A stretch of 64,000 nt of DNA from Sweltsa coloradensis (lineage: Eukaryota; Arthropoda; Insecta; Plecoptera; Chloroperlidae), in assembly GCA_024449915.1 (NCBI GenBank), contig JAMZAV010000353.1:124001-188000 (forward strand), read 5' to 3'. Shown here one piece after another: positions 28,244 through 40,200 of the stretch. Every line of letters begins with the position of its first letter. The stretch's first letter is position 1. Both the position numbers and the translations under genes were made by a program. A model generated the notes under the pieces. It had not been told where the DNA came from. It did not search any database and saw nothing but the letters and a program-made list of their open reading frames with translations.

Positions 28244-31200
28244 CTAAGTAGATGGTATCAAGCAGATAAAGCTCTGAGGCGCTTTACAAGACATGTCCCT
28301 CATGCATCCGCTGCCATCATTATAGTTGTGTGCATAGACGACGCAGCCTCCAGCAGCGATGTTAGCAGGTTCTCCCGAGCACCACAGGACCGGATTAGCC
28401 GGGGAACCTAAGAATGGAGGAGACAAAAACAATCGTTAGAAATACAGTTAATCAAGTGATGGCGATGAACGTTTTGCCATGCTATTTCCTTTGATTGTTT
28501 TTATTAGATGAAATCTGTGTGAAGTGAAATGAAGGCGAAAGGGACAAATACGCTCATCCACCAACGCGGGCATAAAAAGCGTTCTCTAAGCGGCTACAAT
28601 ATACATTCTTCTCGTGCAATGGCGGGCAGGTGGATTTGTCCCCCCCCCCAACGAAATCGAAGCTTCAGTTATATTCTGAAAATTCGCTAGGAACACGCAA
28701 AAAATTATGAATATTTATTAATTTCTCTTTTCTTTTTCCATTCAGCAAAGCACCTTAACTTTTTCCGAAACACATAAAAACCACTTCTCAAAAATTTGTA
28801 TTTGTAAAAACATTGCCTGCGCCCCTATTGTGGGGCACCGCCCCCCACCCCCCCACACACACACCATTGCTGCGTTTGTCTTTGTCTTACTCTTACACTT
28901 GGCAGCCCCCTTCCCCAACCCAAATATAAATATTCCAGATTACGCCACAGGATGTAGGAGAAAGGCCAAATACACTCATCCATGAACGCGAGCATGAAAC
29001 CTTGCTCACCGTCCACCGCTATGAAGTTCCCGGTGAGCGTGGCGTCCTCTGCCCCCACGAAGAAGTAGGAGCTGGTGATGCCCGGCGTGTTCATCAGAAG
29101 CTTGGCGAAACCCATTCTCTGCACGTCTGTCTTGAAGTAGACGAGGTCACCGCCGTCTATGCGGCAGGCGAACTTGGACCCCGAGTACGACATGGCGTTG
29201 GTGTAGACCTTCACCTGGCCGATGCCAGCCACAGTCTTGTAGCCGAACGGGGCTGAAAGAGAACATACGCAAAATTTGTTAATTTAAGATATATTATGTT
29301 TTGGGAAATTTCCTGCTTGAAGACTAACTTTCATCACAGATGTCCATAAATTAGCACAAATGTCTAGGAATCAAAGGCTGTCATCCATTGTTACACATTT
29401 CAGAAATTATTTAGATTGTATTCATTAAGTCAATTTTTAAAAGTTCGAAAAAATTAAATTAGTTTAAATATATCTAGGTGATTAACAATAATCATGATTA
29501 TAATCTATACGACTGTGCAGATGTCCTTGTCAGCTTTTCCAAGTGTAAAATCAATCTTAAGCCTTCTGGTATCAGCAAATTGTTAATTTACAAATGGTAA
29601 CTGCTGTTGATATTAGTATCTGATATTATTTGTTTTTTCTTGAACGAATTATGAATGTTGTGTGTGGCAAATGTGTTTCTTTAGTTTGAACAGGGTCTAA
29701 GTACATACCAGACGCTCCACCCCCCGGAGCCCCAGCCGTGGTTCCGGTCGTCGTAGCTGCAAAGAATAAGGACATAATTAGATAGTAGGCTAATTTACTA
29801 TCATGAAAGTATGAACTTTGTTTGTAGATTGTAGAAAATATACAGTCGATTTGTAAGCTATTTACACTAAACACTTTTGTAGGATTAGGGCTATAATTTC
29901 AGCCAGATGTCTGGTGGCTTGTATCGAACAGAAGATCTCCAGAAACAGACTATCGAGCGTTACTCATGAGACCTTACGACTTATTTTTAATTCACTTATC
30001 TTTAATTGTCCCCAACTTAATTTAGACTGAGAATGGATCACTTTGTTTATGCAAGTACATAAGTTATTAATTTTTATACTACTATATTGTCTTACTTGCT
30101 ACTGCTGTGGTGGCGTTTGCTCCCGAGTCGTTCCTTGGTGGTCCGCTGCCAACTGTAGAGATACAGAGTGATAGTTTAGATTAGATTAGATACATGTACG
30201 CCATCAATATCGCCGTACATTGCTGCAGTGCCATTGGTGAAATTTTAATTGTTTTTTCGTACAAATTAATTTTACTTTGTGTGGATATGCCATAGTTAAG
30301 AAGTTTATGGTTCGACGCACAATCAGGACATATATTTCCGTCAAATTGCTATCAATCCATTAAAACGTGTTGAAAAAGCGAAAATAGTTTTACTGATGTA
30401 ATATATTTAATTAATCTAATAACATGGTTATGATATCTAACTTCACTGTCATGTCATAAACTCTGAAAATTTGAATTTGCTATGAAATTTAGAGCGCACA
30501 CTTAGTTAAATCTACAGACTTTGATGCATCTTCATTTAATATTGACAGAAATAATCAATTTTGGTGTTCATAACATCTGGTCTGAATGTGGTAAATTAGC
30601 TTTTATTTTGTGCTCTGCCAAATTTATTAATCATACACATTATTTGTAGATTACGATCACCAAACACTACCATTGATACGCTATCAGATATAAATAAACC
30701 ATGCTTATTAGCACCTTCTAACTATAATCATCAATAATTAATAACGATATTTATCAGTCAGCAATCGTGAATCGTCCACCAGTCAACGATCCAATATCTT
30801 ACATATCTTGCAGGTGGGCGGCGACTTGCCCCACTGTCCGTTGCTCCTGCAGGATATCTTGCTGTAGTCCTGCGCCACCCTGTACCCTGCCGGACATGTG
30901 TAGGTAGCTGTGGTCCCGGGCGCTACGGGCAGCTTGCAGTCTACAGGCATCACCAGACCCACTATGAACGCGAAGTAGGCCCGGCCGCAGGTTATAACTG
31001 TGGAGCCATCAGAAACTAGGGGTGAGCAGCGGGCTTCACCACAATGTAAGACCTGTACGTAAGTAAACATAAGAAAATCCAGTTACAAGAATTAATTAAG
31101 AAATGTTTCTCATAAAAATCGTACTTTCAGGGCAATGACTGGTCAATATAATCTCGCCGACCTGCACCTTTTCGCGGCTGGCACAACAAGGCGCGTGTCG

Positions 31201-34200
31201 GTTCTCAATCTCTTTCAGACTCGCTGTCGGAGAACCTCACATTGTTGAAGGCAGAAATGGTTCACTCTTGTCTTGATAATGGCAACACGAAACAGTTATC
31301 ATTGAACAAAAATAAGCAACCATAAAAGCTCATCCATCAACGCGACTGGTTAAAGCGTTCGCGAAACGGCCTAGTTATTGACAACGGGATGGAGATAAAG
31401 AAAGATGCAATACAATATTGTTGTACAAAAAAAACATAACAAACGAGATACAATCTTTCACAAACAATGAAACTGTATAAACAACAACTTGTCACGTCTA
31501 GCACTGTTCTAGTCAACTCTTGTTGTAACGACTGCTTAGTTCTGGTTAGATCTGGTGAGAACGTCTTGTCTGTTCTAGTCTGTTCTAGTCAACTCTTGTT
31601 GTAACGACTGCTTAGTTCTGGTTAATCTTGAGAACGACTTGTCTGTTCTAGTCTGTTCTAGTCACCTCTATAGTAGAAGGCAGTGGACGATGTCGGGCTC
31701 CCAGCATGCCGTGCGGCATGCTGAGACGGACAGAGAAGTGTCAGGGCCGGGTCGTGACGGACCACATTGTAACATTGTCCAGTAAAGCAACTTATACAAT
31801 ACTTGTACAGGCCTACTGTCATTTACCCATGTCCTAATCTACTACAAATGGCGACGAACACGAACGATAGCGCTGCAAGTAAGTCGTGTTAATTTATGGA
31901 CTGAATTAGGGGAAAAAACGTACGGCGTAGGCCTACGTGCATGACCTTGCATGACCTAGGGGCGGGGCAGGCGTCATTAGGCCTAGTAAAAACATAGGCC
32001 TAAGGCCTATATACGTAAAATGTCGCGAGTAGGACATATGGATACGTTTGATCCGGAAGTACACGATTTTGAGAATTATATGGAGAGAATGGAGCAGTAT
32101 TTTAAAGCAAATTCGGTAAAAGAAGAAGACAGAACGCCCGCCTTGATATCATTGATGGGGGACAAGGCATATGCAGTTGTAAAGAACTTGATGTCACCAA
32201 TTATGCCTGGGTCTAGGCCATACAACGATATAGTGTTGGCTTTAAAAACGCACTACATACCTCAAAGATTCATAATTGCCGAAAGGCGACGTTTTTTTAA
32301 ACGTGTGCAGAAGGAAGGCGAGTCTATACCAGACTATGTGATAGCCTTAAGGAAGTTGGCAGCCACATGCAGATTTGGTCTCTTCTTAGACCAAATGCTT
32401 CGGGATCTCTTCGTATGTGGACTTTCAAGTGAGAAGGTACAAGAAAAGCTTGTGATTCAGGATGTGTCCTTATCTTTCCAGTCGGCAGTTGAGTTAGCAC
32501 AACAACTCGACCTTGCTACAGATAATGTGCGTGAGATACATGGTCACCCAGCGTCACCCAGAGAAGGAGTCCAATATGTACAGCAAAATAGGAAAAAATC
32601 CAAACCATTCGCAAACCAACGAGTTCCAGAAAAGGGTCCCCACAAGGAGTTCCGTCAAGAGCCAGGGCCAAGCTGTTCGCGCTGCGGACGTCGACATGCA
32701 AAAGAGGCGTGTCCAGTCCAACACTGGGAGTGTTTCAAGTGCCACAGGCGAGGGCACGTAGCCAAGATGTGCAAGTCTACAGGTATTTCAGCAAAAAAGG
32801 TATTCCGATGTACGGAAGATAGTGATAGTAGCTCTGCAGAAATGATAGTGAAATGTATAACATTGCATACACCAAGCAAAGTTTTTCATCAAAGAAATTG
32901 CCTTACGTAGTGACAATGTACATAGAAGGAATTCCAATTAAGATGGAGGTAGACACGGGGGCAGTAGTTACAGTAGTCCCTAGAGAAGTGTTTGAGACTA
33001 AATTAGTAAAAGCGGGTCTAGTATTACAACCTAGTAAGACAAAATTGTCAACTTATGATGGAAGTAAACTCAAAGTGTTAGGGCAAACACTTGTTAAGGT
33101 AGGATACCAAGGTATCGCGTATTCCAATTTGCCGATCCTAGTGGTAGATAACCACAAAGCGCGTGCTCCAATTTTGTTGGGCCGAGATTGGTTAGGAATA
33201 ATTAGACTTGACTGGAAGTCCCTGGTGGACCAAGGACAAGTAAGTACCAAACGTGTGAACCAGGTAGCAAAAGGCGGGTTAAACGGCAAGCCTAGGAAGG
33301 GGAGTGACGAGTTTAAACGTAAGTTTCCCGAGGTGTTTGCAAAAGACGTGGGGGAGGTGAAGGGGTATCAAGCCACTATTGTGTTGAAAGAAAATGCCCA
33401 GCCCATATTTTGTAAACCATACTCGGTGCCATTTGCCATAAGGGAAAAAGTAGAAGCCGAGCTTCAAAGACAACAAAAAGAAGGTATCCTAATACCCGTT
33501 TCACATAGTGAGTGGGCAACGCCCATGATAACGGTGCCCAAGCCAGATGGGGGATTAGGTTGTGTGGGGATTTTAAGGTTACCTTGAACCGGGTAGTTCA
33601 GACGGAACATTACCCCTTGCCAACGTTTGAAGACTTATCAGCCACATGGGCAGGGTGTACCTGTTTCACTAAGCTAGACCTGGCAAATGCGTACCAACAA
33701 ATTTCCGTCAGCCCAAGCTCACAATCCTTGCTTACTGTGAATACACATCTGGGATTATTTCAGCAGCGAAGGCTCGTATATGGTATTTCGAGTGCCCCTG
33801 CCATATTCCAAGGGATAATGGACAAGGTGTTAAAAGGTATTCCAGGGGTATGTGTATTCATTGATGACATCCTAGTTGCAGGGAAAGACGAAGCGGAATG
33901 TAAATACAGAACAGAATTAGTATTTAAGAGATTGTCTAAACATAACTTTAGGGTATCGGAAAAAAAATGTGTTTTCTTGTCACCCGAAGTTGATTACATG
34001 GGTCATACAATTGATGCTTTAGGTATACATCCTCAGAAAGACAAGGTGAAAGCTATCTCAGAAGCACCCATTCCAAAGGATGCTGCACAGTTAACCTCTT
34101 ATCTGGCATTACTCCAGTATTACAATAAATTTTTACCCATGCTTAGCACGGTGGTGAAGCCTCTGTATGATTTAAGTCACTCAGACACATGGTATTGGAA

Positions 34201-37200
34201 CATAGAAACTAATGAAACCTTTCAAAAGAGCAAAGAAATGATGTTAAATAGTTGTGTTTTAGCTCATTTCGATACTAATAAACAAATAGTGGTAGCGGCT
34301 GATGCTTCTGCGTATGGTGTTGGAGCGGTGTTATCCTTGATATCAGAAAGAGGAGATGAAAGGCCAATAGCATTTGCTTCGAGAGTTCTTACCAAGGCAG
34401 AACGGAATTATGCTCAGGTTGAAAAAGAGGCCTTGGCGATAATATTCGCAGTTAAAAGATTTCATAAATACCTGTACGGCAGGAAATTCCTTTTAGTGAC
34501 AGACCACCAACCGCTGACAAGCATTCTAGGGCCCACCAAGGGGTTACCGACTCTAGCAGCCTCTCGAATGCAACGTTGGGCTCTCATCTTATCAGCTTAC
34601 CAATATGAAATAAAATATCGAAGGGGGAAGGACATGGCACCAGCTGATGCACTATCACGTCTTCCTTTACCGGAGACGGGGGAACAAAAGGGGAATATTC
34701 ATTACTTTTCTCCAATAGACAATTTTCCTTTAACTGCTCAGGAAATTGGTCAGGCTACATCCAAAGATAGTTTGTTATCAAGGGTTTATCATTTAACCCA
34801 AAATGGATGGCCCGAAAAAGTTGTGGACACATCCCTAAATGCCTTTTTTGTTAAGCGTCAGGAACTATCTATACATGAAAACTGTGTAACATGGGGAAAT
34901 AGAGTTATTGTACCAGCAAAGTTACATAAAAAGGTTTTGGAATTGCTCCATGAGGAACACCCAGGGACCACCCGGATGAAAATGTTAGCTAGAAGCTTGG
35001 TGTGGTGGCCAAATATTGATGATGACATTAATGATACGGTAAAAACATGTGATATTTGTCAAATGACATTACAAGCTGCACGTCCAGGCCCCTTGTGTCA
35101 ATGGACCTGGGCGACCCGAAATTGGCAAAGGGTTCATATGGATTTTGCAAAAAAAGATGGAAATAATTTCCTTGTTATGTATGATACCCATTCAAAGTGG
35201 GTGGAGGTACTGTTTATGAATTCCACTATTGCTTCACAAGTCATAAATAAACTTCGGGCGGTGTTTGCTACCTTTGGGTTGCCCGAGATATTGGTTGTGG
35301 ATAATGGACCGCCTTTCAGTTCTAGAGAGTTTGCAGAATTTTGTCAGAGTAATGGCATCAGGTTAAAATTTAGCCCACCCATTCATCCACAATCTAATGG
35401 TTCAGCTGAACGAATGGTTCAAACGCTAAAGAAATCAATGTTAAAGCAGGTATTAGAGGAGGAAAGAAGCTCAAAGAACCGATCCATTCCCCACCGTCTT
35501 AGTAATTTTCTATTTGCTTACCGAAATACGCCTCACACTGAGACGGGGAAAACTCCTGCAGAAGTAATGCTGCAAAGAAAACCACGCACTAGGTTGTCCC
35601 TACTAAAACCAGATTTTAATCAATCAATGGAACAAAAACAAGCAAGAAGAAAAGAGTCGCATGACAAAACTAGAGGGTTAGTACCAAAACATTTCCTACC
35701 AGGGGATAAAGTTCTGGTTAAATGTGTGAGGGGGGAAAGAGAGTCGTGGAACATGGGGGTTGTAGTAAAGGTGGTCAGCCCATGTAACCTTCCTAGTGAA
35801 AGTTGCAGGTAGAGTCAGGTATACTCATGCCGATCATCTAAAGAAACATCTAGGAGAAAATGTTAATCGGGACATTGAACAGTGTAAGGAATCAAGGGAA
35901 CAACCAACGGAGATTGAAGCCAACAAGGCTACCCCATGCTTCATTCCTTGCCCTGTTCCGAAGACCCTTCCCTCCGAGGTTACACTCCTGCCGACCATAA
36001 ACGATTCCATCGTTAGTCCCCTCCAGCCAAAGGTTCCGCCGCTAGTGCCGGTGAAAAGTCCACGTCCTGAGCGCATAAGAAGAGCTCCTGTAAGACTTAA
36101 TTTGTAAGGGTATCCCTTATTGGTTGCCTTGGGGGCAAGTACACTTTATCAATTATCAATTATCATTAGACCATTGTACCTATATATATTACATGTATTA
36201 TTTATTTTTGTTACCAATTATTTATGTATTATTCAGTTTTGGACATTACCAATGGGTATGGGAAAGGTTACATGAGACTCATGTGAAGGGGGATCCCTAT
36301 TGTGCAAGTCCACTATTTATTTTTGTCTATATTGTTAATTTTGGAAACTGTAATTTATTGTTTTGAACTTATGTATACCAGTACCTATTTGAGCGTTTGT
36401 CACTTTGTATTATTTTTTGCTGATATGAAATGTTACTAATTTTTTTGTAAAGGAAAGATGTGTAGTAGAAGGCAGTGGACGATGTCGGGCTCCCAGCATG
36501 CCGTGCGGCATGCTGAGACGGACAGAGAAGTGTCAGGGCCGGGTCGTGACGGACCACATTGTAACATTGTCCAGTAAAGCAACTTATACAATACTTGTAC
36601 AGGCCTACTGTCATTTACCCATGTCCTAATCTACTACAACCTCTAGTTGCAACGACTGCTTAGTTCTGATGAGAACAACTTGTCTGTTCTAGTCACCTCT
36701 AGTTGCAACGGACTATGCCTTAGTTCTGGTTAGATCTGGTGAGAACGTCTTGTCTGTTCTAGTCTGTTCTAGTCACCTCTAGTGGCAACGATGCTTTAGT
36801 TCTGATGAGAAGACTTGTCTGTTCTAGTCTGTCTAGTACCTCTAGTTGCCCAACGAATGCTAGTTCTGATGAGAACGACTTGTCTGTTCTTAGTCTGTTC
36901 TAGTCAAACTCTATGTAAACGACGGCTAGTTCTGGTGAGCAACAACTTGTCTGTTTTAGTCTGTTCTAGTCAACTCTAGTTGCAAACGGACTGAACTTAG
37001 TTCTGGCCCCCCCCCCCCCCCCCGTGGATGAACGACTTGTCTGCTCTAGTCGTTCTAGTCACCTCTAGTTGCAACGACAGCTTGTTCTGGTGAGAACAAA
37101 CTTGTTGTTCTAGTCTGTCTAGCAACTCTAGTTGCGCAACGGCAACACTGCTTAGTTCTGATGAGAACAACTTGTCTGTTTCTAGGTCTAGTTTAGCCAC

Positions 37201-40200
37201 CTCTAGTTGCAACGACGGCTTGGTTCTGATGAGAACAACTGGTCTGTTCTAGTCTGTTATAGTCAATCTTATTGTGACGTGGAATGCTAGTTCGTTTTTT
37301 TTAGCGGTAGCATATGGTAAGAACAACTTGTCTGTTCTAGTCTGTTCTAGTCAACTCTTGTTGTAACGACTGCTTAGATCTCGATGAGAACGAACTTGTC
37401 TGTTCTAGTCTGTTCTAGTCAATCTAGTTGCAAGACGCTTAGTTTCTGGTGAGAAAAACTTGTCTGTGTTCTAGTCTGTTCTAGTCACCTCCTAGAGACC
37501 GAGACACACACACGGACTGCTTAGTTCTGGTTGAGCACACACTTGATCTGTCTAGTCTGTTCTAGTCACCTCTAGTTGCAACGACTGCTTAGATCTGGTG
37601 AGAACAAAACTTGTCTGTTTAGTCTGTATTCTAGTCACCTCTATTGTGCAACGGACCTGCTTAGTTCTGGTCGTGAACGACTTATCTGCTTCATAGTCTG
37701 TTTCTAGTCAACTCGAGTTGTAAACGGACTGCTTAGTTCTGGTATAGTTCTGGTGAGAAACGGACTTGTCTGTTCTAGTCTGTTCTAGTCACCTCTAGTT
37801 GCAACGACTGCTTAGTTCTGGCGTAGAACGACTTGTTCTGTTTCTAGTCTGTTATAGTCACCTATAGTTGCAAGACCCCGCCCTTGAGTGACCTCTGTGA
37901 TGTGAACGACTGTCTGTTTAGTCCTGTTCTCAGAACATAAACAACTCTAGTTGCAACGACTGCTTAGTTCTGGTGAGAACGACTGGCTGTTCTAGTCTGT
38001 TCTAGTCAACTCTAGTTGTAACGACTGCTATAGTTCTGGTGAGAACGACTTGTACACTGTTCTCAGTCTGTTATAGTCATTATGTTCCCGACAACGATCT
38101 CTTAGTTCTGGTGAGAACGACTTGTCTGTTCTAGTCGTTATAGTACCTCTTTTGTAACGACCCACGCGCTTTAGTTCTGGTGAGAACAACTTGTCTGTTA
38201 TAGTCGTTATATTTTTTTTTCTTTTTTTTTGTCACATCGTATTGTAACGACGCTAGTTTCTGGTGAGAACAAACTTAGTCTGTTATTAGCTCGTTCTAGT
38301 CACATCTAGTTGCAACGACTGCACTTAAGTTCTGGTGTGAGAACGGACTGGTCTGTTCTAGTCTGTTCTCTAGGTCACTCTAGTGTTGCAACGCTGCTTC
38401 GTTCTGGTTGTGAACGACGTTGTGCTGGTTCTAGTTGTTCTAGTCACCTCTAGTTGCAACGACAGCTAGTTCTGTGTGAACGACTGTATTGTTCTAGTCT
38501 GTTCTAGTTCACCTCGAGTTGTAACGAACTGCTTATTTGAGTGGAGATATCGATTGTCTGTTCTAGTCTGTTATAGTCAATACTTGTTGTAAACGACTTC
38601 TTAGATCTGGTTTAGAACGACTGTCTGTTCTAGTCTGTTTCTAGTCAACTCTAGTTGTAACGACTTGTGAGTTCTGGTGAGAACGACTTGCTCTGTCTAG
38701 TCTGTTCTAGTAACCTCTAGGTTGTAACGACTGCTAGTTCTGATGAACGGGACTTGTCTGTTCTAGTCTGTTCTAGTCACCTTGGTTGCAAAATCGACTG
38801 CTTAGTTCTGGTAGAACAACTTGGTCTGTCTAGTTGTTCTAGTCACCTCTAGTTGCAACAACTGCTTAGATCTAATGAGAAACAACTTGTCTGTCAGTCG
38901 TTCTAGTCAACTCTAGTTGCAAACGGACTGCATAGCTGCTATTAGCTGAGACACCAACTTGTCTGTATCTACGTCTTTTATAGTCCACCTCTAGTTGCAA
39001 CGACTGCTTAGTTCTATGGTGAGAACACACTTGTCTGTCTAGTCTGTTCTAGTCAACTCTAGTACTGCAACGACTGCTAGGATATTCTGATGAGAACGAC
39101 TTGTCTGTTCTACGGTCTGTTCTAGACCTCACACACGTTGTAACGACTGCTTGCACTCTGGTGAGAACGGACTTGTCTCGTTGTGTCTAGTCTGTTCTAG
39201 TCACCTCTAGTTGCACACGATTATGCTTAGTTCTGGTGTAGAACGACTTGTCTTTCTAGTCTGTCATAGTCAACTCGAGTTGTAACGACTGCTGAGTATT
39301 CTGGTGACGAGAAGACTTGTCGTTTAGTCTGTTCTACGTCACCTTTGTTGTAACCGGACTGCTTAGTCTGGTGAGACACGACTTGTCTGTTCTACACACT
39401 GTTTACGTCACCTTCTTGTTGTAAGACTGACACTTAGTTCTGGTGTGAACGACAGGTCTGTCTAGTCTCGGTCTAGTCAACTGCTGTTGTAACGATATGC
39501 TCTTATGTTCATGGTGAGCACGACTTGTCTAGCATTCTAAGTATGTTCTAGTCACCTCTAGTGTAACGACTTGCTTAGTTCTGATGAGAGCACACACAAC
39601 TGTCTGTCTTCTAGTCTGTTCTATGTCAACTACACTTGTTGTAACAAGACTGCTTAGTTCTAGTGGTGAGACACGACTTGTCTGTTCTAGCTCTGTTCAT
39701 AGTCCACCCAGTTGTAACGGACTGCTTAGGTTCTGATAGAGAACAAAACTGTCTGTTCTCTTAGCTTGTTCTGTAGTCAACTCTTGTTGAACACGGGACA
39801 CTGCTGAGTTCTGGTGAGAACGATATTGGTACTGTTCTAGTACTGCTTTCTAGTCACACTAGTTGTAACGACTGCTCTCGTTTCTGGTGAGAAACGACTT
39901 GTCTAGTTCTAGTCTAGTCTAGTCACCCACTCTAGTTGCAACGGACTGCATTAGTTTCTGGCACGAGAACACACACTTGTCTGTTCTAGTATTGTTCACT
40001 AGTCACACTTAGTTGTAACGACTGCTTAGTTCTCGGTTGAGAAAACGACTTTGTCTGTTCTAGTCTGTTCTAGTCAAACTCTGTTGCACGACTGGAGTTC
40101 TGGTGAGAACGAATTGTCTGGTTCTAGTCTGTTCTAGTCACCTCTAGTTGAGCACCGACTGCTTAGTTTCTGATGAGAACAAATTGTCTGTTCTAGTCTG

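Larger units (their letters stand above)
31669..36638 (+). mobile_element. Ty3/Gypsy LTR retrotransposon inserted in the satellite array
   Basis: Length is 4970 bp with 178-bp LTRs at each end, flanked by a 5-bp direct repeat ACCTC (31664-31668 and 36639-36643). Internal order is gag, protease, reverse transcriptase, RNase H, integrase, the Ty3/Gypsy order. A candidate primer-binding site starts just inside the 5' LTR (ATGGCGACGAACACG, from 31848), and a purine-rich AAAGGAAAGATG precedes the 3' LTR. No env-like ORF follows pol. The LTRs differ at one position only (31670), so insertion is recent, yet pol has two apparent frame breaks, which may be real or sequencing errors in a repeat. Confidence 0.95.

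Noticed and set aside
28034..28411. 125-codon plus-strand ORF
   Set aside because: Its right half is antisense to the last exon of lectin gene 1, and its left half is AT-rich flank.
29002..29256. 84-codon plus-strand ORF
   Set aside because: Antisense shadow of lectin gene 1 exon 5; the same shadow occurs at 52121-52420 for gene 2.
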